Assembly (NCBI GenBank): GCA_030407085.1
Contig: CM059582.1
Span: 26,487,001 to 26,551,000 of the forward strand
Reading direction: 5' to 3'
Source: Trichopria drosophilae
Taxonomy: Eukaryota; Arthropoda; Insecta; Hymenoptera; Diapriidae
DNA: 64,000 bases
Numbering within the stretch: the stretch's first letter is position 1; each line of letters begins with the position of its first letter. Below, piece by piece: positions 1-12,352 of the stretch. The notes below the pieces were generated by a model. The model made no database searches. It was not told the DNA's origin and saw nothing but the letters and a program-made list of their open reading frames with translations. The position numbers and the translations under genes are program-made.

Positions 1-450
1 CCCAAATTCTGAACAATATCTAATTTTTGGTACTACATTTTAGTTGCATAGTAAGCTAGTTTGAAGACTTTTGAAGTAGTCTACTTTTTAGTCGAACAAG
101 AATCATGTGGGGTCCAATTTTTTCCGTGTAATTTTACATTTTATGTGCCTTTCTCCAATCCATATTTATTGTATAAATGTATTGAATACTCTCACTGAGC
201 AGTTTTAGGAAGTCTTAGTCCATTTAATATGTAGACATTTTTGTAACAAAATACGGATTTGAGGATTTCTGTTTATATTTTGCCTATTTTGTAGATACTT
301 TGCTGCATATAGTTCTAACCTACTTAGTTTGATCAGAAAATGAACTGAATCCAATAAAAATGGAACATATTTCTACCAGGGTAAAATTATCAGAAAATAA
401 TCTTCATTGTATTTTTCATGTTATATTATTTAACATAGATTCATACATAC
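1..450. other. Presumed FAR intron, left window edge
   Basis: AT-rich sequence after the fourth FAR exon. No coding segment, repeat with inverted ends or RNA gene is recognised. The next FAR exon, expected to carry the YxxxK motif, is presumably beyond base 1. Confidence 0.5.
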
Positions 451-599
451 ATTTCAGTCATAGCACTGGCCATTTTGTCGTCAACTGAATCCATGACGGA
501 GATGAGATTTTTCCCTGTTATCGGCATATCATAACATTTTTCTTCTATTCTTTGGTTTTGATTACAGTTCGAATAAGCTGTAGATACGTAGATGGCAGA
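451..599 (-). CDS. FAR coding exon 4 (last exon recognised in the window)
   Basis: Encodes 49 residues plus two bases, beginning SAIYVSTAYSNCNQNQRIEE and then a divergent DMPITGKNLISVMD stretch where FARs usually have the YPPP-like loop. Acceptor TTTTTAG. The donor chosen is GTATGTATGA; a second GTATGA three to four bases on is possible. No further exon could be recognised in bases 1-420. Confidence 0.85.
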
Positions 600-3500
600 C
601 TAAAAATATTGCCGATATTAGTTACATAAAAACAAATCCACTTTTATATCTTTGTTTTAGAAATCAAAAGAAAAATATTGCAACTTCTTCCAAAAAATTG
701 ACTCGTCAGTAATCTAATACAGTTGAATTTTCTTATTCCATGTTTAAATAAAAGTAAAAGTCGATATTAATCAATTTCCTTTTATTAAGGAACAAATAAA
801 GAAAAATTACAAAAAGGAATAATTATATCAATATACGTACTTTTAATTTTGTCATTTTTTTACAAAGATCTAGTATCACTAAGGTACCGGCGACATTTAT
901 TGCGACAGCGTTTTTTAAATCTTCGTCAAATTTCACCGTTGCAGCGACGTGAAATACAATTGAAACATCTCGAGTGAGAATGGCTTTATCATGATCCGAT
1001 ATTCCTAAGAAAGGCAGTCCACAATCTCCAGAAATTCCAACGATTTGATGACGGAATTTTGGGTCCCTTGCTCTAACTCTGTTGAAAACCTATTTATAAC
1101 AAATAAGACAAGAAATTAATAATAATTTAGATGTCACGTAATTTTAATTACAGTGTCCCCTCCCTCCCAATATTTGCCACGTCCGTCTTGTCTGTCCTTT
1201 TCTAACCCTCCCAATATTTTCCTACTGTGGGGAAGATAGAGGATTTTTTCCTACTCCGCCGACATATAGTTATAGAACGCGCATGCGTGATGTCGCCACA
1301 GAATTACCGAACCGTGAGAAGTGGTGGGGAACAGCAATACAGGAGTAAGGCAAATATTGGGACGGACCTAGTGGCAGATATTAGGGGGTAGCAAATATTG
1401 GGAATGCAAATATTAGGGGGGGGGGACTATTGTAAACATGATCAGTTTTTTATAACAAATTGATTTCCCACATTAACCAATTAACACTCAAAAACTTAAT
1501 GTTTAGCTTATTTTCGAGTCTCGCAACCAGATTGAAAAATGGAAAGATCCAGGCGCATTGTCTAGTGTATTTTTTCGACTCCCGCTGTAAAAATTCCGCA
1601 TCAATACAGTGGGGAAGCAATTTTGTACGATACGAGAAAAATGTTGGTTTTTATCCCCATCTAGCTTATACTATTAATAATGTGAAAATGTAAAAAAATA
1701 TGTTATCTCTGAATAATTCTGATCTGAAGTGATATTTTTTTCTTTCAAAGCTCATTTTCTAGACTACTTAACGAATCTAATCGAAAAAATTAGAAAAATG
1801 AGATAAAATAAAGATTTCAACATTTTATTGACGATAATGTGATAAAACTCTTGTTTTCTCTGTTTCCCGAGTGGTGAATTGCAGTCGCCATTTTTATGAC
1901 CGTCAAATGTACTGCAAAATGATCGAAAATGTTCAGTTTAATTTAACTACGTTATGTAATTGAAATAAATTAAAGCTTGCAATTTTTCTGAACGTTTTCA
2001 AGTAAAAATCCGCGACATTGCTTTCGTAAGGCATAAAAGCGCAGTCTTGACCCCCGTGATCGAAACAGCCTATCCGTAAATAGTATGATCAGTAGATTCC
2101 GTAATGATCTTTTTTATGTTTGATGTTGGTAGTAAGGCTCCAAACTAAAAAATATGCTTTCGCTATTTAAGGGGATGAAGTCAATATCACGGAAAGTACT
2201 CGTTAAATTTTTATGAAACCAGTTTCTCGGGGGGTTTCAGTGTTGCTGCAGGTGAAAATGACGTCAGTTTTCTCAAAATTCAAAATGGCGGATCCAGTAT
2301 GGCGGAAGATAAAATTAATAATGAATCTAATTTGCTTTAAATGTGTTACTCCGGACTTATCTGATGGTCGTCTTTAACTTTTCATGAAACTAGATACTCG
2401 GGGATTTTTGAGGTCGCTGATTACGAATCTGAAGTCAGATTTTGAAAATTCAAAATGGCGGATCCAATATGGCCGACCGAAATGCAAAAAGTTTCTTGAT
2501 CCAGATGAAACTGAGTACTCGGGGGCTTTTGAGGTCGTTGATTACGAATCTGAATTCAAATTTTAGTAAGTCCTGAATAACAAATTTTCAAGCAAATTAG
2601 ATTGACTTTTTAATTTTATAATTCGCCATATTGCAACCACCATCTTGAATTTTGAAAAGCTGGCGTCATTTCCACATGCGGTGACCCTGAAAACCACAGA
2701 GTAACAAGTTTCATTAAAATTAAACGAGTGCATTCTGAGATATTAATTGCATCCCCCTAAACTGAGAAAGAGTGTGTTCTATCCTTAAAATGCAAAACGG
2801 GCAGATATAAGAAAATAAGTGTCAAATATTTTGGTTGTTTTAAGATTAACTAAGTTTTTAAAAATCGTGGATTTACACTTAGGCAGAGTTACTGTAAACT
2901 CTAAAATCGCTAGAAGAAGAACATTGGTCTAAACAGCTTTGTGAGTGGAAATGAAAATTAGGGGGTAACATACCCCCAATGACTTATCACAAATTTTATT
3001 ATGCAAAAACTCACTTGTCATCAATTCGAAACAAATCCTATTTAAACATGAGAAAAACTACATATGGGACACGTATTTTTTATATTTATTTTATGTAGCT
3101 AATTGAAAGAGAGGAGAGGTTAAACTACTGCTGAATTCTCGCGGCATTGAGCGCGAAAAAACTTCTCAAAACTTTAATAGGTAATCGCAGTTCATAACTC
3201 GGAACTCAAAAATTTAAAAACTCAAAATTCAAAATGTGATTAGCTCTATATAAATATATACGAAACAAACTATAATTCGGATTTCTGGTGACATTAAGAC
3301 CCCATTTTATACGGGGTCTTCTTTTTACATTTGGATTTTTAGCATTGAATTTTGAATGTTGAATTCTAGAGTTTCTGAATTTTCAATTCATTGTCAAATC
3401 TTTGTTTTAAATTTTGAATTCTCAATTTGTCATTTTAAATATTGATTTTGACAAAATATATTTTGAATATTAAATTTTTTACTTTGGACATTGAATTTTA

Positions 3501-4957
3501 AAATTTTATGTTATAAATTTCGGATGTTTTTGAATTCTCGCCTTTGAAATTTCGAGTTTCGAGTTTCGAAGACCAAAAATCATCAAAATCGCTTGAATAG
3601 CCTTAAAGACATCGGAATTTTTTAATTTTTGACATAATATTAAAAGGGGCGGAGGGGGGGGGGCAGTTTCACCCCTTAAATATGTTTTTCGTCGCTACAC
3701 ATTCAACAACGTCCCCAAATTTAATAACTGATTAGCAATCTGATCAGATTTTGTCATTTCAGCGGAGTCAGATTAAAAAACCTGTTAATTTTCTAAATAA
3801 TCATAAATATCGCCATGAAAATGTTTGACTGAAATATTTGGGATTTTTTATTCATGATATGAGTTTAGTAGAGATTGTAACTTATTTCAGAAATTTGTAA
3901 TATGTTAAAACCTGTAAAATTTACCGGGTCGTCAAATATTTCGTCGAGTCTTTGGTGAATACTTTTCTCTCGTTTTGATCGGATGAGGACGTAGATTATG
4001 CCAACTCCTGGACAACATCTCAACAATTTTTCTATGAGTAATTTTCCTATGAATCCTGTGCCGCCAGTAACGAAAATATTTTGCCCTACATAGAATTTTT
4101 GAATCTGTGTCAGTTGTTCGTTATCTGCAATTACTGGAGAATTCTGAAAAATTACGAATATTTGGTTTAATAAAAAGTATTATGTAATGTGAATTAGTTT
4201 TCACAGGTTTCAAATGCTGGAAAATTGTTCTTATTGATTGACTAAGAGGAAAATTGACTTAAACATGAAAAGATTAAGACATTATTATATAATAATGAAA
4301 AAGAGAAACTTACAACTTTCGCTACTATAGTTAACAACTTTTGTCATAAATGCGAGGCATAAAAGTTACTCTCTTGACATGATACCTTGTCGCAATCGAG
4401 GTGTTTACCATTATAAAATAGGATACTTAACCTATGCTTCAGATTGTTGTATATGCTAAAGGCAATAGGGAATGTCCATGGTTTTCCATTAAAACTTTCA
4501 TTTATCTACTTGCGTGAATATTTTATGTTAATTTTAATGTATGTCCAGTTATTCAATACTTCTTGCTTAGAAATAAAATGCGTTACTCATCGATTACTTT
4601 AAAAAACATAAAATAACTGATGCATTTTACTATTCCTGTTCAAAATAAAATGATTTCTACCACTTTATATTTAATACAATTTTTTTAATTACGGTGTCAG
4701 AATTATGATATTATAAAACATTGAAATTTATAATAGGTAACATTTTGCGGCAATAACAAGATTGAAACAAAAGTTTGAAGTTCGTAAGTATTTGTGCTTT
4801 GTTATTCATATTTTTAATTCATAAAAAAATCGGATTTTAAAACTTAAAAGCGATTAACGAGTAGTATACTTACTTCATTGTAAGAATAAAATGAATCACA
4901 GCAGTCTCCAGGGATCTTTAATCCATTAATAGTCGGCTGGGAATCTCGTAATACCAT
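451..4957 (-). CDS. Fatty acyl-CoA reductase, 5' part (four exons, gene continues off the left edge)
   Basis: Encodes the N-terminal half of an insect fatty acyl-CoA reductase. This family reduces fatty acyl-CoA to fatty alcohol with NADPH, usually at ER or peroxisomal membranes, for waxes, cuticular lipids or pheromones. Coding exons on the minus strand are 4957-4874, 4143-3925, 1089-841 and 599-451; all have AG/GT borders and phases that join without a stop, giving about 233 residues. Residues 54-61 read TGGTGFIG, the Rossmann dinucleotide motif, followed by a LLRCCPGVG/IYVLIRSK strand region. Exon 3 carries IVFHVAATVKFDE and INVAGT, and exon 4 carries VSTAYSNC (residues 189-196), all family hallmarks. 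The catalytic YxxxK and the C-terminal sterile domain are not in the window. The start is the first ATG after an acceptor 9 bases upstream, so a non-coding first exon must exist. Family assignment is firm; the exact paralogue and substrate are unknown. Confidence 0.93.
841..1089 (-). CDS. FAR coding exon 3
   Basis: Encodes 83 residues (102-184), with GISGDCGLPFLGIS, IVFHVAATVKFDE and AINVAGT, all typical of the family. Acceptor AATAG, donor GTACGTAT; phase 0 on both sides. It is separated from exon 2 by a 2.8-kb intron full of repeats. Confidence 0.93.
1151..1432. mobile_element. 282-bp mariner/Tc1-like MITE in FAR intron 2
   Basis: The left end CAGTGTCCCC TCCCTCCC and the right end GGGGGACTATTG are imperfect inverted repeats, with further pairing of CCCAATATTTGCCA against TGGCAGATATTAGGG and of CGTCC against GGACG. 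A TA dinucleotide lies outside each end (1149-1150 and 1433-1434), the target duplication expected of Tc1/mariner elements. No transposase. The GC-rich interior (about 1240-1330) contrasts with the flanks. Confidence 0.6.
2200..2760. repeat. Cluster of the GGCGGATCC dispersed unit (three direct, one inverted)
   Basis: Three direct copies (about 2213-2312, 2383-2475 and 2505-2566) share TACTCGGGG, GATTACGAATCTGA and TTCAAAATGGCGGATCC. A fourth copy, inverted, occupies about 2620-2740 (CGCCATATTG ... CATCTTGAATTTTGAAAA). The apparent 60-codon frame at 2384-2566 is created by the repeat and is not a gene. Family unclassified; copies also at 6.1, 8.0, 17, 26, 27, 35, 45, 47, 50 and 63 kb. Confidence 0.7.
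3180..3665. repeat. Low-complexity TTGAATTTTGAAT / AACTCAAAAATTC tract
   Basis: Irregular runs of short TTGAATTTTGA-type words on one side and their complements at the left border, ending in a G-rich run GGGGCGGAGGGGGGGGGG at about 3647. Looks like degenerated simple sequence in FAR intron 2. No coding signal. Confidence 0.5.
3925..4143 (-). CDS. FAR coding exon 2 (nucleotide-binding motif)
   Basis: Encodes 73 residues (29-101), including NIFVTGGTGFIGKLL and YVLIRSKREKSIHQRL. Acceptor is TTTTTCAG and donor GTAAATTT; both borders are phase 0. This is the NAD(P)-binding start of the Rossmann domain. Confidence 0.93.
4144..4873. other. FAR intron 1 (coding)
   Basis: AT-rich intron with no repeat with visible termini and no RNA gene. 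Confidence 0.6.
4874..4957 (-). CDS. FAR coding exon 1 (start codon exon)
   Basis: Encodes 28 residues, beginning MVLRDSQPTINGLK. A polypyrimidine tract and AG lie just before GTTTGTTCAAAATGG, so part of the 5' UTR is in this exon and the cap site is elsewhere. Donor is GTAAGTATAC. Ends in phase 0. Confidence 0.85.
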
Positions 4958-6070
4958 TTTGAACAAACCTAAAATATATAACATTTTTGTAATATTTATC
5001 GTTTTAGGTAATTGCAATTGTTAAATTATTGAATTTCAATATCATGCCTTTTATCCTAATTCTACTATATTTTGATGACAACTTTTTGTTACCCAAAAAT
5101 GCAAACATAATTGTTAATTTCGTTTTTTAACGTTAAAGACGGTGAAAATTTTAGCGAAATTTGTTGTGTCAATATTGTCTATTACGTAAAATTTACAAGC
5201 ACACATATTTGTAGGAAATTGTAGGAAATCATTTAATAATTCTGACAACTCAATGAAATAATCTGATATCAGTTTAAAACATTATATTCATTCATTTCGC
5301 ATTATTATTTCATCTATATTATTTGATAGTTTTTAATATTCTAACAAAATTTATATTATTTATAATATTTGTAATGCAGACTATTTCAATGTTTCTGAAA
5401 TATTCCATATGGATGGAATAAAGTGTGCTATTAGGGATGGCAGCTTAAAAATGGGGAAATCAATGGCGAGAATTTATTTAATTGTAACATAACATCTTAT
5501 TAGGGAGGTTTTGCAGTTGCTTAATTTAAAATTTCGAGTTAGCGTTTAAGTTTAGTACGGCGGATTCAAAATACTGACCAAAATGTATGCACTGAATTAA
5601 CTTAGGAGTATCTCGATATTTAGGCATTTTTTTATTGTCATTGAATATGAATTTATTATAAAAAGTAGGGAATAAAAAAAAGGTTTGAATGTTGATAATC
5701 AAAATCTAAAAATCATTTTATTCGGATGAAATTTTGATATTTTGAGTTTTGTGGGATCATCAGGCAAACTTATATTTTTAGTATTGTATTTATATAGAAA
5801 ATAAAAGCCTATGTGATTATCATGTTTCTTTATTAATTTATACTCACTCTCAACGCAACCCCGACAAAATTGATAGGAACATGGCGAGTTTCCAATTTTT
5901 TGTATTTTTGAGAGATAACTTAGAAATTAGCATAATTACATAATTAAGGTAAAATAACAACTGGTGGATATCTCATTATTATATACTTTGGCCCTCCTTT
6001 TCGGATTAACAACTTTGTATTAGTAATCACGAAACCCCACGAATTTTAATAAGAAAAAATTAATGAATTT
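4958..6070. other. Upstream or 5'-UTR-intron sequence of FAR, no recognised content
   Basis: Strongly AT-rich, with homopolymer runs only. No reading frame, inverted repeat or RNA gene recognised. It directly follows the acceptor of the FAR start-codon exon, so at least its left part is intron. Confidence 0.4.
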
Positions 6071-6079
6071 ATCAGCTGT

Positions 6080-6260
6080 ATTGGATCCGCTATTTTCAAT
6101 TTTGAAAAACTAATATCAGATCGTGATTAACAACCTCGAAACACCCGAGAACGAGTTTCAAGCAAGTTTAATGAATTTAAACAAATTTGTTCACTATATT
6201 GCTTCTTGCCATTTTGAATTTTCCAAAACTAACACCGGAATTATAATCTGTTGCCCTAAA
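6080..6260 (-). repeat. Inverted copies of the GGCGGATCC unit (degenerate)
   Basis: Read on the minus strand, the elements come in family order: an ACTCGT...GGTGTTTCGAGGTTGTTAATCACGATCTGATATTAG stretch and then TTTTGAAAATTGAAAATAGCGGATCC, with a second partial copy (CAAAATGGCAAG) at about 6195-6260. The 61-codon frame at 6123-6308 arises from the repeat. Confidence 0.55.
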
Positions 6261-6334
6261 AATTTAAAATATCTTATCATGTTACGTTTTATACCATCGT
6301 ATTCTTAAAAATGGGTATGGGTTGAAAACCAACA

Positions 6335-6480
6335 AATCAAAATCGATAACTCAAAAAAACCGACAGTCATAAATCCCATAATTGAAAGCCGGTAATCGGA
6401 AAGCCGACACTTAAAAAAATACATATATCGGCAAGCCGACAGTCATTTTTTCACAACCGTTTTCAAATTTTAGTCGGTCG
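6335..6480. repeat. GCCGACAGTC array, copy 1
   Basis: Repeated CCGACA/GCCGAC words (ACCGACAGTCATAAATC, AAAGCCGACACTT, AAGCCGACAGTCATTTT). The same series in the same order occurs at 49340-49520, so this is a shared repeat, not a local tandem accident. Confidence 0.6.
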
Positions 6481-8005
6481 ACATCATCCAAGCTTTCACA
6501 ACTTTCTCACAGAATTACAAAAAGAGCAAGCTGATGTTGAATATAAGCTACGAGAACTTACATTGGGGAAAAAAAATACATTTACCTCAAAACAATCTTT
6601 TATGTGTTGAGGATCGCATTGTAATTATGGTTAAAAATTATCAAGAGTATAAAGACGATGAAGATGAATTGGACTATATAAAAACACTTGGCTTCAATCT
6701 ACACACATTTTATTTTAAAACGGTCTAAAATATCATCTGGCTGGTAATAACAATTAAGGAGTCAAAATTATTTCGATAGATACTTTGAGGCTTCAAAAAG
6801 AAGTCTGTCTTTAGATTTTGTCGCGATCTTCTTGCAAATAAAATGATTTCTTCCTTTGGATGAATACATTACGGAAAATATAGGAGGAATACTTGTTTTT
6901 AACTTTTACGTTATCTTCAGAATCTAGACGTTTTCTGAAGTGCGATTGGGATTCAGCACAAACAAAAATTGCTAGATTCTTGAGTCAGAAAATCAAAGAA
7001 ATCGTCACTCTGTATTAAATTTTGCTCTTTGATGGCCTAATTTATTTTTTACTTTGGCAATTTTTTAAAGGCGTATCTTTCATTATTTTTTGTAAGCTCA
7101 TAAACGTACAAGGAACTCTTCAGTGACCATTAAACTGAAACTCAAAAATTTCCGAAAGTGGGACGACACGCCCAGAAATATAGGCATATTATAATAATTA
7201 TTTTACTTTACGAGTCTGAACACATCGTTTAAAAGATTTGTCGAACAATGGGATCGTAATATTTTTAATCCAGTAATCCTTATCGTCTAATACGATGATA
7301 GTTTTTAAGAAATTGTTAATAATGTATTAAAAATATGATGTAATAAATAAGGAAAGAGTTCGGTATAAATTAGTTCTTGCTCAGAATGGCAATTCATGTT
7401 ATAATTATATATTTTACGAAACGTAGTAAAACTCTCCATTCCATTTTTCATTTACATTAAATCATAACGGTCGGAAAATCAACTTGTATGAATATTTATG
7501 CCAATTAGAATTCTTGTAATAAATGGAAATTGAGATGTACGATATATTAATATCGCCACGTGTTCTTCTAGTGTCAGCAAGGACATGCAAAGTTCGTGTA
7601 ATATCTTAACAATTATTATTAGAAAGAACTCCACGTGGCACAGTTTTTATAAAAAAAGTTTTACATGAAAAAAGATCGTTTTCGGCACTGCAAATCTCTA
7701 AAAATTCACTGAAGCAAAATAAATATCAATGATTCACATTGTGTTGAACTTTTTATAGAATATTTTGAATTTGATTTAGTTTCAATTATCTTATCGCAAA
7801 CGAGGATAATGCAGAGTAAATGGCGGAGAACAGTATAAATTTGATTTCACCAAAATATGGAATACAACTTTACCATAAGAGACTACATTAAATCGGATTT
7901 TACGGCTTTAGTACCGAAAAGAGATTTTGTATGTTGAATTTGAAATTTGAGGTGCTCGTATCCACCCAAGCGGCTTAAACAAAACCAAAGTAAAAAATTT
8001 GATTA
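6480..8005. other. Gap with no recognised gene
   Basis: AT-rich. At 7880-7915 a short motif (TCGGATTTTACGGCTTTAG then TACCGAAAAG) resembles motifs at 46.5-46.8 kb. Nothing else recognised. Confidence 0.4.
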
Positions 8006-8009
8006 ATAT

Positions 8010-8205
8010 AGTCGGTCATATTGGATCCACCATTTTGAATGTTATAAATCTAATGTCTGATTCGTAATCAGCGACACCAAAAACGCCGAGTTTCAATCGA
8101 TTTGGTGTAATTTTCCAAAAATAAGCTGCCATCTTTGATTCACCATTTTGAATTTTTAAAATCTGGATCAGCTTCGTGATCAGCGACACCAAAAACATTG
8201 GAATA
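8010..8205 (-). repeat. Two tandem inverted copies of the GGCGGATCC unit
   Basis: Two copies of CACCATTTTGAAT, each followed about 40 bp later by CGTAATCAGCGACACCAAAAAC (or CGTGATCAGCGACACC). Period about 120 bp. The 60-codon minus frame at 8016-8198 is a repeat artefact. Confidence 0.65.
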
Positions 8206-9580
8206 TTGTCGTCACATAGGCATAATACGAGTGTGAACCCGTTTAAATCCTGATTTTGTTTATAAAATCGTTTATAACCATTATTTCTTCCAATCGAAAT
8301 CCAGCTTCGAAATTCGCATTCAGCAGGCCAAACACATAAAACAAACTTAGATGAATCCGATATATTAAGATGTCATAAACACGCTACCTTGGTATAGAGG
8401 GGAGAAAATCATACGCAGAATGAAATTTTGTTCATAGCTGATGGTTTCAGATGTCACCTGATGAATGGAAATGGTGGATCAAAAAAACTGTAATTCTGAT
8501 TGCTTGATCTACTAAGAAACAATGCATTCATCGAGAAATATCAGCCATATTGCAATCCTCTATGAATGATGTTTTGTTTCGAAAACACGAAAGAAAACGT
8601 GTTACGACTGATATTTATATATTGAGAAGAATACTAGACGTTCAGTTTTTACTATCTATGAGAAAAAATTTGATGGTATGATCTTCTGCCTTAGATATCA
8701 GGATCACTTTTGAAAGAAATTTCGTAAAGATAAAATATATTTTCCCAACAACAAATATCACTTTATATAACAGAAATAATGAATAATCGTGTTTGTTTAT
8801 TTTCTTGAAAAAGTGACGCTAAATGATTTATTCACGACATTAGATAGAACGACCTTAAACATATGAGAAATGCTTGTTCGATAACATAAACAGACTTTTG
8901 GTTCGTAGAGGAAGATTTTTAAAATATCTCCTAGTAGGTATAAATATTCCTATTAAGAGTTAAAAGACTTTAGTCAACATCTGATAACTTTTCGTAATTG
9001 TAAAATTCATGAAATTATTTCGGTAGATACGTTGTACATTAATTTTTAGAACTTAAATTTAGATCAAACTTCCTAAAATTTTTAATTTACACTTTTTATT
9101 TGGTAAATTATGGTGGTAAATGAAGAATAACGCGATTTTTTAATATTCTGATGGGATTGTTTGTATATCAAACGGAGACATTAATGTACCGGTGAATTTT
9201 TTGTATATAAAAGTTTGTACTGGTTCCCATCTTTATTTATTACATAATATTGTACAGATTTTGTGTACCTTTGAATTAACACTGCGTATGTAGGTTAGAA
9301 AGTCAAGTATTATACCTGGGACATATGGTCATGTTTGAGTTGTATGAAGAAACGAACTTGCTATAAACAAGAGATTGATATTTCTTCGCAACTGTTGTTC
9401 AGGACGTTTTTTGTTATCTGTATTAAAAAAGTCCACCCTTTGCCAATTGAAAGTATTAAACATGAGGTATTGGTTCTCGAGCATAACAGAAGGTGGAAAA
9501 ATCCGAGAATTTTAAGAATTCAGGATCATTAAGAATTTCAAACAAACTTTGTCGATAATTTTTCTAGATACACTGTTAAA
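8206..9580. other. Gap with no recognised gene
   Basis: AT-rich non-coding sequence. The longest frame (9335-9532, plus, 65 codons) has no recognisable motif and the codon content expected by chance. Confidence 0.4.
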
Positions 9581-9586
9581 AGTGGT

Positions 9587-9795
9587 TGTAATTTTACAAC
9601 AAAATTACAGTACGAAAATACTGTAAAATTGCAATTAATATTGCGATTTCAAAATATATTTTGTAAAATTAGAACATTTTATCATAAATTTATAATTTTT
9701 AAATAATGTGTTGTAAAATTACATTTATTATACCATTTTGTCGCGGTTTTAATACATATATCGTGAATTTCTATGTTATGTTGTAAAATTACATA
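9587..9795. repeat. TGTAATTTTACAAC inverted/direct repeat cluster (possible MITE)
   Basis: TGTAATTTTACAAC at 9587-9600 is the exact inverse of GTTGTAAAATTACA at 9710-9723, and the latter recurs at 9780-9794. Several TGTAAAATT words lie between. Could be a short foldback element or degenerate simple sequence; no target duplication confirmed. Confidence 0.4.
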
Positions 9796-12350
9796 AGAAT
9801 ATGTAGTATATGCCTATGTATCGCTTCATCAAGATTTGCCCAGCCCAGAGTTTAAAACATTATTGAGAAAGTATGTTTACACCAATGAAAATTTTTAGAG
9901 ATCACTATAATCCAGTTGGAAGTAAGGAAACCAAAAATATAGAGTTTAAATAATATGCAATCCATTTCGATCTACCGATAGTAAACTCCTGTGCATTAAT
10001 TTTGGTCATATATTTTAGGTTAGGTTATGGTTTTTGCTGAATGTCGAGGGATGCAATTAAAATTTTGATAAAATTAAGTAAATACAAATAGATTGGAACT
10101 GTCTTTTATATAGATTAATATCTCTCTAAGAAAAAATAAAAGTAAACGGGAATCTTGACAGGGAAGCGAGGTAATATTCTCTCTCTTATTCTATCTCTTA
10201 GTTAGTCAATTAGGAAGGATTTGTTCGTAATATAGGCTGATAACCATATATATTGATAAATAATATATACTGAACAATACGTCTCGATATTTTAGGTGCT
10301 TCATGTATTTATTGAAATTTCGTAACTTTATCTGTGTCGAGTGGAAATCTTATCGTTCACATCACCACCTGTATAGAATAATGACGAAACACTTGCATTG
10401 GGGTCATGAAAAATGCAAAAAGATTTTCAAGACTGAAAATGAATTATGTTTGCCGGAAAATCCGAGCATATCATTTCGATCTTTCACGATTTTCTTTTCA
10501 CGTAATAAATTCAATGATTTTACTGTGAATCTACATTAAAAATATCGAAAATTACATCATGTTACTGCAAGGTACTTTCAAGTACTTTTTTACTATATTT
10601 TCACAAATTTTGTTGTACTACACTACTTTAATGAAGCAAAAAAAATCAAGCATTTGTTTGAAGTTTACTATAGATTTTTCTTACAGTGAGTGTTTCTGAT
10701 ATGTCAGTTTAAAATACGGTATTTTGTACGAGGAATAATACAGATTGTAACCTATATAAGAAACTAGTATTTTTAAAATGCTCAAATATGCATATTTTTA
10801 GCCATAATAAAACATTCTTTTGAAACATGAGAATTTCGTAGAATATCTTTCATTCAATAATAAGTAACTGCTAAAAAACGAAGATTTTCATGAGTAACTT
10901 ATGGGATTTCAGTAATTGCTACATTTCTTTTACGGTTTATAAGAAATCGTTTTAAAGTCACGCAATTGTAACTGATAAAAGATGTCCGTTGCATCTATCT
11001 GGTTGATGACACTACTATTACAGTTAATGACGAATTGAAATAAATTATTGCGATGAAGATTTCGATTTTTTACGTACTGTCAACAAATTTCATGAATTTG
11101 TTTTATTAACATAAACTTGTATTTCGTTTGACCTACGATGTACCATAAGGAATAGTTTTGCAATACTCTTTACTAAGATTTTGCTTATGATAAGGACAAT
11201 AATTTACTTTTCATTTATCACTTCCTTTAACAATAAAAAAAATGTATATGACACGAAAACATTGAAGTTCATGTAAATTTATTCAAACATTGCAATACGA
11301 ATTATTAGTATTATTGTACTGTACGAATTATTGATGTACATTTATCCTTATAAATAACTAGGAATACAACAAAAATTAGTGATAACTAATTAGACGTAAT
11401 TTTGCTGTAAGTTAACCGACGTCAACTCATATGAGTTATTTTATTTCTTGCCAGGACAAAGAGTAGTTTATTGGTTAAGGTCGAGTTTGTTAAAAAAAAG
11501 TTTTATACGAGGAAATGAATCGTTTCAAATTTTAGATGCAACTATGAATTTTATTGAGATTAATTTTATCGATGAATAAACAATTGTATTCTATGACCTT
11601 AAAAATGTTAACATAGCACAGTAATGTTTTTCTTATATCTGACACTCATTTATCTCTGGATTTTATTATATGAAATGCAATAATGTAAACGAAAGCGAAC
11701 TAGAATTACAGATTACAGTTTTCGAACATATTTTTCAACTTCTCAGTACAAGATACTTTTATAGTATGTAACCAGACTCTTTCTGATAAGTCTATTATTT
11801 TCTGAGTTTAGACACAACATTACACAAAGTTTCTAGTGAAATATGTTTTTATCATCATATCATGTAACCAAAATATAATTTCTGTTTCTGATGTAACTGA
11901 AGCGCAAAATAATGTAGGGTATTTAAAATTATAAAACTTTATAGCAGTTATTTTACGAATATCGTCATTTATGTATAAATCTATTTTAAATTATTTATTT
12001 TTTCTTCTGAATTGTGAAATATCTTAATCACGTTCTTCTTAAGTGATATAACTGCCTCGTTTTCTGAAAAAGGTATTATCGAATATCACTCCCTCTGTGT
12101 CGAAATACACGTCTACTTTTCGAGTACCTAAATGGCAGTTTTTCCTGATGCAAACGGTATTTCCGCGTGTCTGGTTTTTCCGATCGGACCGCTTTCACCT
12201 CCTTTTCACGTAGTGGATTTATTATTGCTTATTCTATAAATGTCATTGGCCATTTGTTTTATGGTTTACATCATTCATAACATCCTGTTGCATTTATCAT
12301 ACAATTTTGAAGGATAGAATTTTCTAGGTATTGCGTCATGGTTTTGCTTT
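9796..12350. other. Gap with no recognised gene
   Basis: AT-rich. Contains a short TTTAGGTTAGGTTATGG run at about 10014-10030 (two arthropod-telomere-like TTAGG units). The 78-codon plus frame at 10303-10539 has no recognisable domain. Confidence 0.4.
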
Positions 12351-12352
12351 AA

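Noticed and set aside
2384..2566. 60-codon plus frame similar to the minus frame at 8016-8198
   Set aside because: Both are translations of the GGCGGATCC repeat; the resemblance is between repeats.
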